In this document: positions 15,547 to 25,348 of the stretch, piece by piece
Numbering within the stretch: position 1 is the first letter of the stretch
Layout of the letters: every line of letters begins with the position of its first letter
Source of the DNA: Tahibacter soli
GTDB lineage: Bacteria > Pseudomonadota > Gammaproteobacteria > Xanthomonadales > Rhodanobacteraceae
Reading direction: 5' to 3'
DNA: 64,000 nucleotides
Assembly (NCBI RefSeq): GCF_025717065.2
Contig: NZ_JAOVZO020000020.1
Location: forward strand, 496,001-560,000
The notes under the pieces: model-generated
The model's database searches: none
What the model saw: the letters and a program-made list of their open reading frames with translations, nothing else
What the model was told of the DNA's origin: nothing
Position numbers and translations under genes: made by a program

Positions 15547-15870
15547 GCCCGCAGGGGACGCACACGGATGTGCGTCGTCCGCCGTGGTCCATGGATGGAC
15601 CATCGGCGGACCCCGCCGGGCGCTTGCGGTCCCCGCAGGGCAGGATGCCCGGAGGGGCGCGGCTGTTGGGGTGGTTTTCTTTGCTTACTTTCTTTGTCCA
15701 CACAAAGAAAGTAAGACGCTCGCCGGCAGGCGAGCGGAACGCTCTGTTCAACGCCGGGCACAAACAACGACGCGACCGTCAACGACGACAGCAACGTCCG
15801 ATCGGCCAGTCGAAGAAAGCAAGAAGCCCACCGACAGGCGAGCAAAACGCGCTGTTCAACGCCAGACGAA
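15547..15870. repeat. Repeat mosaic with long hairpins upstream of the threonine leader
   Basis: Contains GACGCAC/GTGCGTC, TCCGCCGTGGTCCAT/ATGGACCATCGGCGGA-type arms, a perfect 14-bp stem CTTACTTTCTTTGT/ACAAAGAAAGTAAG (15684-15715), and two related about 35-base segments, AGGCGAGCGGAACGCTCTGT (from about 15730) and AGGCGAGCAAAACGCGCTGT (from about 15837). No gene is supported in this stretch. Confidence 0.65.
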
Positions 15871-15966
15871 AACGGCGAAGCGAAAACCAACGACAACACC
15901 CGGCGCGAGCCCCTTATGCCCCACCGGTGCTTGACAGCCAAGCGCAACATCCGCTTCACTCGGCCC

Positions 15967-16095
15967 ATGATCCGCGCTCCCCGCCGCCTTCGCGTTCCCG
16001 CTTCCGCCCGTACGGCGGCGCGCGTTCGCATCGGCTCCGGTACGACGATTACGACGACGACCACTACGGTGGTGCGGCGAGTCGTGCGCGAGTAA
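15967..16095 (+). CDS. thrL: Threonine operon leader peptide
   Basis: A 42-codon frame ends 91 bases before thrA. Codons 26-34 (16042-16068) read T-T-I-T-T-T-T-T-T: eight threonine codons and one isoleucine codon, followed by V-V. Such a run in a short frame ahead of thrA is the hallmark of ribosome-mediated attenuation (E. coli ThrL has TTITTTITIT). The peptide itself has no other role: when charged tRNA-Thr or tRNA-Ile is scarce, the ribosome stalls on the run. The first half is Arg/Ala rich, and its exact start (ATG 15967) is less certain than the regulatory codon run. The reading frame is intact to TAA at 16093. Confidence 0.85.
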   Translation: MIRAPRRLRVPASARTAARVRIGSGTTITTTTTTVVRRVVRE

Positions 16096-16137
16096 TTCAA
16101 CGCAAACGGCCCCGCACCTCGAACAGGGATGCGGGCC
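16060..16137 (+). promoter_or_regulatory. Threonine attenuator (mutually exclusive hairpins)
   Basis: Three competing pairings can be read. Region 1:2 is ACCAC (16060-16064) with GTGGT (16069-16073), inside the Thr codon run. Region 2:3 is GGTGCGG (16071-16077) with CCGCACC (16112-16118), an antiterminator. Region 3:4 is CGGCCCCGCA (16107-16116) with TGCGGGCCG (16130-16138), with one bulged C, a terminator-like stem. A ribosome stalled on the Thr codons would free region 2 to pair with 3. The terminator stem lacks a clear U run, so termination strength is uncertain. A CGGAGG ribosome binding site (16177) and thrA follow. Confidence 0.7.
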
Positions 16138-16186
16138 GAGCTTCAAACCCCACCCTGACGAGCGCGAGGCCCCGACCGGAGGCCCA

Positions 16187-18709
16187 ATGAAACCGCTCGC
16201 TGTCGCAACACCGACCGAACACCCGAAACCCGCCGCGTCGCCCGCGCCGCAGCCCGGCTGCATCGCGCACAAGTTCGGCGGCACGTCCGTCGCCGACGCG
16301 AACCGCTACCGTCACGTCGCGCAACTCTTGATCTCGCGCGACGACACCGTGCAGGTGACGGTCGTTTCGGCGATGAAAGGCGTCACCGACGCATTGATCG
16401 CCCTCGCGACCGCCGCCGCGGCCGGCGCGGCCGACTGGCGCGCGCGCTGGCACGCCTTGCGCGAACGTCACGTCGTCGCCGCGCGCGACCTCCTCGGCGA
16501 CCATGCGCAGCCGACGCTCGACTGGCTCGAACTGCGCTTCACCGAACTCGCCGAACTGCTGCATGCCCTGTCGGTGCTCGGCTCGCCGCCGCGCGAAGCG
16601 CTCGAACTCGTGCAAGGCCTGGGCGAGGTGTATTCGGCGCGGCTGCTCGGCGCGCACCTCGCCGCGATCGGCGAAGACGCCGCGACGCTCGACGCGCGCG
16701 ACGTGCTCGTCGTACGCCACGGCGACCTCGGCGTCGACGTCGACTGGCCGACGAGCCAGCGCAAGCTCGCCGACTGGCGCGCGGCGAACGCGGCACGACG
16801 CGTCGTCGTCACCGGCTTCGTCGCGCGCAACGAGGAAGGCCGCATCACGATACTCGGCCGCAACGGCAGCGACTACTCCGGCGCCATTTTCGCGGCATTG
16901 TTCAATGCGCAAGAACTACACATATGGACCGACGTCGACGGCGTGCTGTCGGCCGATCCGCGGCTCGTGCCCGAAGCCGTGCCGCTCGCGGCGCTGAGCT
17001 ATCACGAAGCGTGCGAGCTGGCGTACTTCGGCGCGAAAGTCGTGCATCCGCAGACGATGACGCCGGCGATCTCGCGCGGCCTGCCGATCCTGATCCGCAA
17101 CAGCTTCCGACCGGACCATCCGGGCACGCGCATCGCCGCCGTCGGCGACCGGGCCGGGCCGGTCAAGGGCCTGACGCTGAGCCCGGACCTTGCGCTCGTG
17201 AACCTCGAAGGCGCCGGCATGATCGGCGTGCCGGGCACCGCCGAGCGCGTGTTCGCCGCGCTGCGCGACGCGCGCGTTTCGGTCGTCATGATTTCGCAGG
17301 GTTCGTCCGAACATTCGATCTGCTGCGTCGTGCGCGAAAGCGAAGCCGACACCGCGCGCCGCGCGCTGCAGCAGGCGTTCGCGCGCGAGCTCGACAACGC
17401 GCAGGTGCAGAGCGTGCAGGTGACGCGCGCGATCAGCGTGCTCGCCGCGGTCGGCGACGGCATGGCCGGCACGCCGGGCGTCGCGGCGCGGCTGTTCGAC
17501 ACCCTCGCCCGCGCGCGCGTGAACATCCGCGCGATCGCGCAGGGCGCGTCGGAGCGCAACATCTCCGTGGCCGTCGCCAGCGCCGACGCCGACAAGGCGC
17601 TGCGCGCCGCGCACGCCGGTTTCTGGCTGTCGCCGCAGACGATTTCGCTCGGCGTGATCGGCCCCGGCAAGGTCGGCGCCGCGTTGCTCGACCAGCTGCA
17701 CGCGGCGCAGCCGCGTCTGAAGCGCGACGCGAACCTCGACCTGCGCCTGCGCGCCGTCGCGTCGCGTTCGAAGATGTGGCGCGACGACCTCGGCGCGACC
17801 GACGGCTGGCGCGAACGCCTGGCCGCGTCGCCCGACGACTGCGACCTCGACGCGTTCACTGCGCACCTGCAGGCCGCGCACCTGCCGCATACCGTGATCG
17901 TCGACTGCAGCGCGAGCGACCGCGTCGCCGAACGCTATCCCGCATGGCTCGCGGCGGGTATCCACGTGATCACGCCGAACAAGCAGGCCGGCGCCGGTCC
18001 ACTGGAGCGCTACCGCGCGATCCGCGCGGCCGCCGCGCAAAGCGGCGCGCGCTTCCGCTACGAGGCGACGGTCGGCGCGGGCCTGCCGGTCGTCACCACG
18101 CTGCGCGATCTCATCGACACCGGCGACGAGCTGCATTCGATCGAAGGCATCTTCTCGGGCACGCTCGCGTGGCTGTTCAACAGCTACGACGGCGCGACGC
18201 CGTTTTCGGCGCTCGTGCGCAAGGCGCACGCGCTCGGCTACACCGAGCCCGATCCGCGCGACGATCTTTCCGGCACCGACGTCGCACGCAAGCTCGTGAT
18301 TCTCGCGCGCGAATCGGGGCGCGAACTCGCGCTCGCCGACGTCACGGTCGAAAGTCTCGTACCCGAGGCGCTGCGCGCCGCGCCGGCCGACGCGTTCATG
18401 CAGCGGCTCGAGGAACTCGACGACGCCTTCGCGCAGCGCCACGCGCGCGCGAAGGCGCAGGGCAAGGTGCTGCGCTACGTCGCGAAGCTCGACCGCGACG
18501 GGCGCGCGAGCGTCGGGCTCGTCGACCTGCCGGACGACCACGCGTTCGCGCACCTGCGCCTGACCGACAACATCGTGCTGTTCTCCACGCGCCGCTACTG
18601 CGACAACCCGCTCGTCGTGCAGGGGCCCGGCGCGGGGCCGGAAGTGACGGCGGCCGGGGTGTTCGCGGATATTCTGCGGGTCTCGGCGGCGCTGGGCGCC
18701 CGGGTCTGA
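16187..18709 (+). CDS. thrA: Bifunctional aspartokinase I / homoserine dehydrogenase I
   Basis: 840 residues. It catalyses the first and third steps of the aspartate-to-threonine path. The aspartokinase half starts [14 protein letters not shown] at about residue 28 after a Pro/Ala extension of about 25 residues. [13 protein letters not shown] and [20 protein letters not shown] follow, then two ACT-type regulatory stretches ([40 protein letters not shown]). The dehydrogenase half starts at about 487 with [18 protein letters not shown] (NAD(P) site) and carries [35 protein letters not shown] and [20 protein letters not shown]. Length and domain order match E. coli ThrA. First gene of thrABC, behind an attenuator; expected to be feedback-inhibited by threonine. 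Confidence 0.95.
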   Translation: MKPLAVATPTEHPKPAASPAPQPGCIAHKFGGTSVADANRYRHVAQLLISRDDTVQVTVVSAMKGVTDALIALATAAAAGAADWRARWHALRERHVVAARDLLGDHAQPTLDWLELRFTELAELLHALSVLGSPPREALELVQGLGEVYSARLLGAHLAAIGEDAATLDARDVLVVRHGDLGVDVDWPTSQRKLADWRAANAARRVVVTGFVARNEEGRITILGRNGSDYSGAIFAALFNAQELHIWTDVDGVLSADPRLVPEAVPLAALSYHEACELAYFGAKVVHPQTMTPAISRGLPILIRNSFRPDHPGTRIAAVGDRAGPVKGLTLSPDLALVNLEGAGMIGVPGTAERVFAALRDARVSVVMISQGSSEHSICCVVRESEADTARRALQQAFARELDNAQVQSVQVTRAISVLAAVGDGMAGTPGVAARLFDTLARARVNIRAIAQGASERNISVAVASADADKALRAAHAGFWLSPQTISLGVIGPGKVGAALLDQLHAAQPRLKRDANLDLRLRAVASRSKMWRDDLGATDGWRERLAASPDDCDLDAFTAHLQAAHLPHTVIVDCSASDRVAERYPAWLAAGIHVITPNKQAGAGPLERYRAIRAAAAQSGARFRYEATVGAGLPVVTTLRDLIDTGDELHSIEGIFSGTLAWLFNSYDGATPFSALVRKAHALGYTEPDPRDDLSGTDVARKLVILARESGRELALADVTVESLVPEALRAAPADAFMQRLEELDDAFAQRHARAKAQGKVLRYVAKLDRDGRASVGLVDLPDDHAFAHLRLTDNIVLFSTRRYCDNPLVVQGPGAGPEVTAAGVFADILRVSAALGARV

Positions 18710-18746
18710 AAGCTCACCATTCCATAAATATAAAACCATCTTCCGC

Positions 18747-19670
18747 ATGCCACATTCCATCACCGCCTTCGCCCCCGCTTCCGTCGGCAACATCGGCGTG
18801 GGCTTCGACATCCTCGGCCACACCTTCGCCGGTGCCGGCGATCGCGCCACCGTGCGCCGCATCGACGCGCCCGAAGTGCGCATCGCCGCGATCCGCGGCG
18901 CCACCGTCGAACTGCCGACGCAGGCCGAACGCAACACCGCCGGCGCCGCGCTGATCGCGCTGCGCGACGCGCTCGCCCTGCCCTACGGCTTCGAGATCGA
19001 ACTCGACAAGGGCATCCCGCTCGGTTCCGGCATGGGCGGCTCGGCCGCCTCGTGCGTCGCCGCGCTCGTCGCCGCGAACGCCCTGCTCGACGCGCCGCTC
19101 GACGCGCTCGCGCTGTACCCGCACGCCGTCACCGGCGAAGCGGTCGCGAGCGGCGGCCGCCACGGCGACAACGTCGGACCGATGCTGCTCGGCGGCATCG
19201 TGCTCGCCACGGCCGACCGCTGCGTGCCGGTGCCCGTGCCGCGCGAATGGCATTGCGTGCTCGTGCATCCCGACGCCGTGCTCGAAACGCGCCGCGCGCG
19301 CGAAGCGCTCAAGGGCGCATACGAGCTGAAAGACTTCGTCGCGCAGAGCGCGAACCTCGCGCTCGTGCTGGCCGGCTGCTGGCGCGGCGACGCCGCGCTC
19401 GTGCGCGCAGGCCTCGCCGACGTGCTGGTCGAGCCGCGCCGCGCGCCGCTGATCGCGGGGTTCGGCGCCGTCAAGCAGGCCGCGCTCGACCATGGCGCGA
19501 TGGGCGCGAGCATTTCCGGCGCGGGTCCCAGCGTCTTCGCGTGGTTCGAAACGCGCGACGGCGCACAGGCGGCCGGCGCGGCGATGCAGGCCGCGTTCGC
19601 GGCGGCAGGTTTCGCCAGCGAGGCGTACGTCTCGCCGATCGCCGGCCCGGCCGCGCAGGTGATCGCATGA
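18747..19670 (+). CDS. thrB: Homoserine kinase
   Basis: 307 residues of the GHMP kinase family; phosphorylates homoserine. The N-terminal [18 protein letters not shown], the ATP loop [17 protein letters not shown] and the C-terminal [13 protein letters not shown] are the three GHMP motifs. ESVASG-like [20 protein letters not shown] is the family's conserved loop. It begins 37 bases after thrA with no obvious ribosome binding site, and its TGA overlaps the ATG of thrC (ATGA), so it is translationally coupled to thrC. Length is normal. Confidence 0.95.
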   Translation: MPHSITAFAPASVGNIGVGFDILGHTFAGAGDRATVRRIDAPEVRIAAIRGATVELPTQAERNTAGAALIALRDALALPYGFEIELDKGIPLGSGMGGSAASCVAALVAANALLDAPLDALALYPHAVTGEAVASGGRHGDNVGPMLLGGIVLATADRCVPVPVPREWHCVLVHPDAVLETRRAREALKGAYELKDFVAQSANLALVLAGCWRGDAALVRAGLADVLVEPRRAPLIAGFGAVKQAALDHGAMGASISGAGPSVFAWFETRDGAQAAGAAMQAAFAAAGFASEAYVSPIAGPAAQVIA

Positions 19671-20965
19671 ACTACGTCAGCACCCGCAATCCCGTATCGG
19701 CGACCGGCCTTTCCGCGGCGATTGCCGCCGGCCTCGCGCCCGACGGCGGCCTGTACGTGCCCGACGCGCTGCCGCGCCTCGCCCCCGCCGACTTCGACGA
19801 CTGCACGACGCTGCCCGCCATCGCGACGCGCCTCCTCGAACCGTTCTTCGCCGGCGACGCGCTCGCCGCGGCGCTGCCGGCGATCTGCGCCGAAGCGTTC
19901 GACTTCCCCGCACCGCTCGTCGCGCTCGCGACGCCGCGCGACTACGTGCTGGAGCTGTTCCACGGCCCCACCGCCGCGTTCAAGGACTTCGGCGCGCGCT
20001 TTCTCGCCGCGTGCCTGGCGCGCCTGCAGCGCGACGCGCGACGGCCGCTGACGATCCTCGTGGCGACGTCGGGCGATACCGGCGCCGCGGTCGCCGCGGC
20101 GTTCCACCGGCAGCCGGGCCTGCGCGTCGTCGTGCTGTATCCCGACGGCCGCGTGTCGCCGCGGCAGGCGCACCAGCTCGGCTGCTTCGGCGACAATGTG
20201 CACACGTACAAAGTAGCCGGCGCGTTCGACGACTGCCAGCGCATGGTCAAGCACGCGCTGGGCGACGCGTCGCTGCAGTCCGCGGTGCCGTTGAGTTCCG
20301 CCAACAGCATCAGCCTCGGCCGCCTGCTGCCGCAGATGAGCTACTACGCCGCGGCGTCGCTCGCGCACTGGCGCAAGGACCGCGGCGTACTCGACGTCGT
20401 GATTCCGACCGGCAACCTCGGCAACGCGCTCGCGGCGATTCTCGCGCGTGCGTGCGGCCTGCCGCTCGGGCGCATCGTGCTCGCGACGAACGCGAACGAC
20501 GTGCTGCCGCAGTTCTTCGACGGCGGCGACTACGCGCCGCGCGCGAGCGTCGCGACGCTCGCGAACGCGATGGACGTCGGCGCGCCGAGCAACTTCGAAC
20601 GCCTGCGCTGGCTCTACCCCGACGACGGGCGACTGCGGCGCGAATTCCGCGCAATCGGCGTCGACGACGACGCAATACGCGCAACGATCGCGCGGCGGTA
20701 CCGCGACCACGGCGAAGTGTTCTGCCCGCATACGGCGACCGCGGTGCGCGTGCTCGAAGGGTTGCGGGCCGAGGGCGTACAGGGCGACTGGGCGGTCGTA
20801 TCGACGGCGCATCCGGCGAAGTTCGACAGCGTGGTCGAGCCGCTGATCGGCCGCGGCGTCGAGATACCGCCGTCGCTCGCGGCGCTGCTCGAACGCCCGG
20901 CGCACGCGCAGCCGCTGGCGGCCGACGACGCGGCGCTCGACACGGCGCTGCGGGGGCTGCAATAG
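19667..20965 (+). CDS. thrC: Threonine synthase
   Basis: 432 residues; PLP-dependent conversion of O-phosphohomoserine to threonine, the last pathway step. The start ATG at 19667 overlaps the thrB stop. The N-terminus [20 protein letters not shown] and [15 protein letters not shown] are typical. The PLP lysine lies in [37 protein letters not shown] and [20 protein letters not shown] bind the cofactor phosphate, and [10 protein letters not shown] is conserved. It ends the operon. A weak stem (GGCGGC...CGCCGG) and then the tRNA gene follow. Confidence 0.95.
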   Translation: MNYVSTRNPVSATGLSAAIAAGLAPDGGLYVPDALPRLAPADFDDCTTLPAIATRLLEPFFAGDALAAALPAICAEAFDFPAPLVALATPRDYVLELFHGPTAAFKDFGARFLAACLARLQRDARRPLTILVATSGDTGAAVAAAFHRQPGLRVVVLYPDGRVSPRQAHQLGCFGDNVHTYKVAGAFDDCQRMVKHALGDASLQSAVPLSSANSISLGRLLPQMSYYAAASLAHWRKDRGVLDVVIPTGNLGNALAAILARACGLPLGRIVLATNANDVLPQFFDGGDYAPRASVATLANAMDVGAPSNFERLRWLYPDDGRLRREFRAIGVDDDAIRATIARRYRDHGEVFCPHTATAVRVLEGLRAEGVQGDWAVVSTAHPAKFDSVVEPLIGRGVEIPPSLAALLERPAHAQPLAADDAALDTALRGLQ

Positions 20966-21070
20966 GCCATCGGCGGCAAATCGAAGAAATCTTCGCCGGG
21001 GGTTGGCATTGCCGGGGTCGCGAGGTAATATGCGCCCCTCGCGCGGCGTGCCGCACGATGTTGAAAGTGT

Positions 21071-21146
<76 letters not shown>

Positions 21147-21161
21147 AGATCCAGTACGACG

Positions 21162-21185
21162 AAGCCGGCCTCGTGCCGGCTTTTT
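21162..21185 (+). terminator. Rho-independent terminator after tRNA-Ala
   Basis: AAGCCGGC-CTCGT-GCCGGCTTTTT: an 8-bp GC-rich stem followed by five T residues, 16 bases after the tRNA end. Confidence 0.9.
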
Positions 21186-21575
21186 CGTTTCCGCGCCGCC
21201 GATCGCTCCGGCGCATTGTCGCGCCCTTCGCAGCTTTTTCATTTTTACAATTTGCACGACCGCTCCAGCCACCCGACGCCCGCCGCGACGCCGAGCGGGA
21301 ACGACCGCGCTCGTGCCGCGTCGACCGGCGGACGACATGCCGTTGAAACGGCAAGTCGCTCGAACCGGCTCCTCAGGATCGGCAGCGTATCGAAAATCAT
21401 GGCCTTCTTCTTTCCAGGCGGGATGCTGCCATCCTGGACAGCGATTGCCGCCATGCACTTATTTCACAAATCCCATTGATGGCGATGGGCCGTTGCAAGC
21501 CGCGCCCGAACTCGTTCTTCGGGCGCCGGGCCTCGCACCATTGCAATCCAGCCTCCGGGCGCAGATCTTGCGCGC

Positions 21576-22547
21576 ATGACGCCCCACCGCCACCTCTCGC
21601 GCCTGCCCTGGACCGCCGTGCGCGCGTTCGAGGCGGCCGCACGCCTGAGGAGCTTCAAGCAAGCGGCCGACGAGTTGCACGTCACGCCGACCGCGATCAG
21701 TCACCAGATCCGCAATCTCGAAACGCATCTCGGCGTCGTGTTGTTCGAGCGCCGCCATCGCTCGCTCGCGCTGACCCCGGCCGGCGAGCGCCTCGCCGAA
21801 GCGTCGGCCGTCGCGTTCGGCGCGCTCGAAACCACGCTCGACGATCTCGTCCGGCGCGGCGCCGCGTGCGGCCCCGGCACGCTGACGATCAGCGCGGTCA
21901 CGTCGTTCGCGCTGAAATGGCTCGCACCGCGCCTGCCCGCGTTCCAGTCGACGCGCTCGGATATCGAACTGCGCCTCGTCGCGAGCGACGTGCTCGTCGA
22001 TTTCCGCACCGACGCGAGCGTCGACATCGCCGTCCGCTACGGCCCCGGTCCGTACGACGAAAGCCTGCATGCCGAACCGCTGTGGCCGCGCGGAACCGTC
22101 GTACCGGTGTGCGCACCGCAACTGGCGGCCGGCGCCGACCTTGCAGACCCCGCCACGCTCGCGCAGCAGACGCTGCTGCGCACCGTGCCGCCCGCGTCGT
22201 GGCGCAGCGACGGTCGCGGCGATGCCGACTGGCTCGCGTGGTTTGCCGCGGCGGGTGCGACGAACGCGGCGATCGAACGCGCCACGCGCACCGGTCCGCT
22301 GTTCAGCAACAGCCAGCTCGCGATCGAGGCGGCGATCGCGGGACACGGCATCGCGCTCGTGCCGGCGATGCTCGTGCAGTCCGACCTTGCGAGCGGACGC
22401 CTCGTGCGGGCGCATCCGCTCGCGCTCGACGACGCGAACCGCTACTGGCTGCTGTATCGCAAGAGCGCCGCCGATGCCGCGCGCATCCACGCGTTCGCGC
22501 AGTGGCTGCGCAGTGCCGCCGCTCAGGCCGTCGCCGCGACCGGCTGA
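21576..22547 (+). CDS. LysR-family regulator, GcvA-like
   Basis: 323 residues. The N-terminal helix-turn-helix is LPWTAVRAFEAAARLRSFKQ / AADELHVTPTAISHQIRNLE / FERRHRSLALTPAGERL. The C-terminal periplasmic-binding-protein-like effector domain has GTLTISAVTSFALKWLAPRL and the ISNSQLAIEAAIAGHGIALV-type stretch (here FSNSQLAIEAAIAGHGIALV), which match the GcvA group. The effector is unknown. The about 390 bases between the tRNA terminator and this start hold no gene I can support. The next gene is convergent and, with its frameshift resolved, overlaps this 3' end by 25 bases. Confidence 0.85.
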   Translation: MTPHRHLSRLPWTAVRAFEAAARLRSFKQAADELHVTPTAISHQIRNLETHLGVVLFERRHRSLALTPAGERLAEASAVAFGALETTLDDLVRRGAACGPGTLTISAVTSFALKWLAPRLPAFQSTRSDIELRLVASDVLVDFRTDASVDIAVRYGPGPYDESLHAEPLWPRGTVVPVCAPQLAAGADLADPATLAQQTLLRTVPPASWRSDGRGDADWLAWFAAAGATNAAIERATRTGPLFSNSQLAIEAAIAGHGIALVPAMLVQSDLASGRLVRAHPLALDDANRYWLLYRKSAADAARIHAFAQWLRSAAAQAVAATG

Positions 22548-23124
22548 TCGATCGACGCGAAAAAAGATCGGCGCCGGTCGATGCCGCGGGATCGTCGAAC
22601 ACGTCTCCCGGCCGATTGCCGAAGCGCAACAGCGATCCGCCCCAGCGCATCGAGAGGTATTGCGCCGTCAACCCCAGCGTGCCGAGCAGCGGATCGGCGA
22701 AGCGCTCGTCGTCGTCGGAAAGAATGCTCACCGCCCACATCGTCTTGCCGGCCATGCGCGCCTTGAAGTCGACGCCGGGCGCACGCATCCAGCCGCTCCA
22801 GTGATCGAGGTAGAGCTTCGCCGCCGCCGGCACGCTGTACCAGTAGACCGGCACCACGAAGACGATGTCGGTCGCCTCGAGCGTCGCTTCGAGCAGCGTG
22901 CGGCCGTGGCCTTCCGGATAGGCGTAGATGCCCGATCCCTCGTGCCGATGGTCGTCGAACGCCGGCAACGGCAGATCGGAAAGGCGCAGCCAGCGCTGAT
23001 CGGCTTGCGGCGGCAGCGCTTGCGCCGCGCGTCGCGCGAGGCGTTCGGCATTGCCGTCGCGCCTTGCGCTCGCCAGCAGGAACAGGAACCGCCTGCCTCC
23101 CGTCGTGTTCGTCGTGGTCGTCAT
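22523..23124 (-). pseudogene. NAD(P)H-dependent flavodoxin-fold oxidoreductase with an apparent frameshift near the 3' end
   Basis: From ATG 23124 the protein reads FLFLLASARRDGNAERLAR, FVVPVYWYSVPAAAKLYLDH, GKTMWAVSILSDDDERFADP and LSMRWGGSLLRFGNRPGDVF, an FMN-binding flavodoxin-like quinone/NADPH reductase. After ...DPAASTGADLF, at a run of six A/T (22560-22565), the frame continues into an unnatural Arg-rich tail that would lie 245 bases antisense inside the LysR gene. Adding one T in that run gives GADLFFASIDQPVAATA and a stop at 22523, with total length about 200 aa, normal for the family (members often end in a short helix with FF). So this is either a sequencing indel, a real mutation or slippage. 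GGAAAG precedes the start. Confidence 0.65.
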
Positions 23125-23249
23125 CACGCTTTCCGTTTCGTTGATCGGTGCGCGATGGTTGCCTCGCGCGACCGCGCTGTCGAACGAGATTGCGCACTCG
23201 TCGCATGAGCGCAGTTCATCCGAGCGCCGCCATCGAAACCGCAGACGGC

Positions 23250-23277
23250 AGAAAGGCCGCAGCGAGGCGGCCTTTCT
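23250..23277 (-). terminator. Terminator downstream of the entericidin gene
   Basis: AGAAAGGCCGC/GCGGCCTTTCT, a perfect 11-bp stem with a six-base loop and a T-rich 3' arm on either strand. It lies 110 bases past the entericidin stop and would also insulate the oxidoreductase gene. Confidence 0.75.
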
Positions 23278-23387
23278 GTGTCAACCGATCCGTGTCAAAA
23301 CCGCTCCTCGCCGCGCGTCCGTGCGCGGCGTACAGCCCTGGACGACGCGGACGAGCGCATCGCTCGCCCGCGCAGCGCGCATGGCGA

Positions 23388-23540
23388 CTACTTGCGCACG
23401 TCGTCCGACGCCTTCTGGATTTCCTTGCCGGCGCTTTCGATGTCCTTGCCCGCGCCCTTCACGGTGTGACACGCGCTGAGCGAGCCCGCGGTGAACATCA
23501 GGGCCAAGAGCGCGGCGAACAGTCGAACGGTCGTCTTCAT
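23388..23540 (-). CDS. Entericidin A/B-family lipoprotein
   Basis: A 50-residue lipoprotein. The signal peptide MKTTVRLFAALLALMFTAGS ends in a lipobox-like LSAC, then HTVKGAGKDIESAGKEIQKA. The G-x-G-K-D-I-E/xAGxxI motif is the entericidin signature. In E. coli, EcnA/EcnB act as a stress-linked antidote and bacteriolysis lipoprotein pair; only one gene is present here. Many proteobacterial relatives are small envelope stress lipoproteins of unknown role. The start at 23540 has GGAG upstream (minus strand GGAGCACACC). It lies downstream of the larger lipoprotein gene at 23590, and the 49-base gap suggests co-transcription. Confidence 0.85.
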   Translation of the reverse strand: MKTTVRLFAALLALMFTAGSLSACHTVKGAGKDIESAGKEIQKASDDVRK

Positions 23541-23589
23541 GGTGTGCTCCGTTGTGGTTATCGGTATCCGTCAATCGATGCGAGGGCGA

Positions 23590-24141
23590 TCAGCCGCCGT
23601 TCGCCTTGGCGAGCGTGTCGGCTTCGTCACGGCGCTGCTGCAGGCGTTGATCGGCGGCAGCCAGCGCGTTCTCGTAGGCCGTCTTCGCCTGGTTCTGGCA
23701 CGCGTCGCGCGTATCGCCGGCGACCGCGTCGCAGCGTTCCTTGGCCACTTTGTAGACGGCTTCGGCATCGGCCTTGGCGACGTCGTAGTCGGTCTTCGCG
23801 CGGACGCGCATCGCATCGGCCTCTTCCTTGCCGACCTTCACGTTCGCGTCGTGCGCCGCTTCGGCCACCTTGCCTTCGGCATCGTTGATCGCGCCGCCCG
23901 CTTCGCGGCGCACTTCGCCGACATCCTTGTTCGCCTCCGCACGCGTCTTCGCAAGATCGGCCTGTGCGTCGGCGTTGGTGCGCGCCGCGTCGGCGCGTGC
24001 GTCGGTCATCTTGCGCGCGGCGTCGGCTTCGGCCTTGGCCACATCGGCACGGTTCTGGATCGGGTCTTCCGGCTTGTCGCACGCCGCGAGGCCCAGCGCG
24101 GCCGCAATGCAAAAGGTCAGGATCGCGTTATTGGTTTTCAT
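23590..24141 (-). CDS. Ala-rich coiled-coil lipoprotein
   Basis: 183 residues from ATG 24141 (GGGAG upstream). The signal peptide MKTNNAILTFCIAAALGLAA is followed by the lipobox cysteine (LAAC|DKPEDP). The mature part is a long run of charged, Ala-rich heptads (ADVAKAEADAARKMTDARAD, ANKDVGEVRREAGGAINDAE, EAVYKVAKERCDAVAGDTRD), predicted as a coiled coil, with two cysteines near the C-terminus. I do not recognise a specific family, but such proteins often sit with entericidins and are thought to be envelope stress or spacer lipoproteins. The gap upstream to 24451 shows no gene. Confidence 0.7.
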   Translation of the reverse strand: MKTNNAILTFCIAAALGLAACDKPEDPIQNRADVAKAEADAARKMTDARADAARTNADAQADLAKTRAEANKDVGEVRREAGGAINDAEGKVAEAAHDANVKVGKEEADAMRVRAKTDYDVAKADAEAVYKVAKERCDAVAGDTRDACQNQAKTAYENALAAADQRLQQRRDEADTLAKANGG

Positions 24142-24450
24142 GATGGACTCCCGTTCGCAAACCCATGGCTTGCTCGATACCGGTTGTTTCAGGGTTCGTG
24201 CCAACAGCGAACCGCCCACCAAGGCACTGATTTACAAGAGAAATTACGGACGCGATCGATGCCGCGACATGGCAGGCATCCCGGAATGCGGAGATTGCTA
24301 TTGCAGTTTGCAAGCCGAGCGCGACCGGGTATCGATATACGCGGCGCAGGGTCGACCGCGACGGCAACGCGTCGCGCCGCACCGCGAACACTTCACATTT
24401 CCACATGGCGCCGGTATCCGGCGACGCAAGCGGCGACGCAACCGATCGCG

Positions 24451-25155
24451 TCAGTCGAACTTTCCGCCGCTCGCCGCCGTCAGCGCCCGGGCCAGTTCCG
24501 TCCGCTCCGCTTCGTCGCCGAGGACCAGTATCGGCATGCGCGGCGCGACGGCCGGCGGCACGGTTCGTTCGAGCCGCACCGAAAAATAGCCGGCGACATC
24601 CGCCAGCGCGTTGCGGCAATCGGGATCGTCGACCGCGTGCCAGATCCGTTCGACGAGACGCGAGACGGCGCCCTCGGCCGCCGGAGGTCTTCCGGGCGTC
24701 GCTTCGTGGAGCCGTCGCTCGCCCGCTTCGACGTCGAACACGTCGAACGACACGCCGTCGATCTGCACGACCGGCCGCGCCGGCTGCGACATTCCCGCAC
24801 GCAGCGCGGCGCGCAGTTCGCGAAAGACGTCGGCGGGCAGCGTCGCCGCCGTGCGAAACGTGTCGACGTGCGTCGTTCGAATCCTGTGCCTCGGTACCGG
24901 CCTGCCGTCGGCGCAGCGCGGCGGGAAGCACCAGAGCCGGCCGATCGGCGCGTCGAAAACCTGCCGGTACATCCACTGCCCCGCAACGACCTCGACATCT
25001 ACTCGATCGCCCGCTGGCGTCAATGCGAGAAACACCTCCGGGTGGAACGACGGCCGCAGCACGACGCGCAAGGTATCGGCCGGCGCGGGGACGTCGGCGA
25101 ACCCGGCAAGGCCGAGCGCACGGCAGATCGTTTCGGCGTTGTAGTCGGCGGGCAT
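24451..25155 (-). CDS. Hypothetical protein, 234 aa
   Basis: From ATG 25155 (CGGAG 11 bases upstream; upstream in-frame ATGs at 25188 and 25314 lack a ribosome binding site and the added residues are Arg-rich). The protein reads MPADYNAETICRALGLAGFA, then VVLRPSFHPEVFLALTP, GQWMYRQVFDAPIGRLWCFP, HVDTFRTAATLPADVFREL and VVQIDGVSFDVFDVEAGERR. No signal peptide or membrane segment. I do not recognise the family. The regular alternation of beta-type strands and an acidic C-terminal half suggest a soluble alpha/beta protein. It is divergent from the exported protein at 25349. Confidence 0.55.
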   Translation of the reverse strand: MPADYNAETICRALGLAGFADVPAPADTLRVVLRPSFHPEVFLALTPAGDRVDVEVVAGQWMYRQVFDAPIGRLWCFPPRCADGRPVPRHRIRTTHVDTFRTAATLPADVFRELRAALRAGMSQPARPVVQIDGVSFDVFDVEAGERRLHEATPGRPPAAEGAVSRLVERIWHAVDDPDCRNALADVAGYFSVRLERTVPPAVAPRMPILVLGDEAERTELARALTAASGGKFD

Positions 25156-25348
25156 TTCGATCGGCTCCGAGGCGGCTCGCGCGAGCATAGCGTCGGCGCC
25201 GAGCGCGGTCGACGCGCGACGGAACGGAGCGATTCGGCGTAGACGAGCGACGAACCCGTTGGCGACATCCCGTTCGTGACGATCCCGTCGCCCCCGTAGG
25301 CCGCGCCGTCGCAATTGGCTAGCATCGCCGTATCAGGGAGCAGTACGA

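Noticed and set aside
21245-21454. A 69-codon minus-strand frame upstream of the LysR gene
   Set aside because: It has no recognisable domain and no good ribosome binding site. The start of the peptide (GKKKAMIFDTLPILRSRF) is mildly protein-like, but the evidence is too thin for a gene call.
22303-22522. C-terminal extension of the flavodoxin-fold oxidoreductase inside the LysR gene
   Set aside because: It is Arg/Cys-rich and antisense to a well-conserved gene, and a one-base change restores a family-like end at 22523.
23148-25242. Long plus-strand frames opposite the lipoprotein and hypothetical genes at 23.4-25.2 kb
   Set aside because: The minus-strand genes have signal peptides, lipoboxes and ribosome binding sites; the plus frames are Arg-rich shadows.
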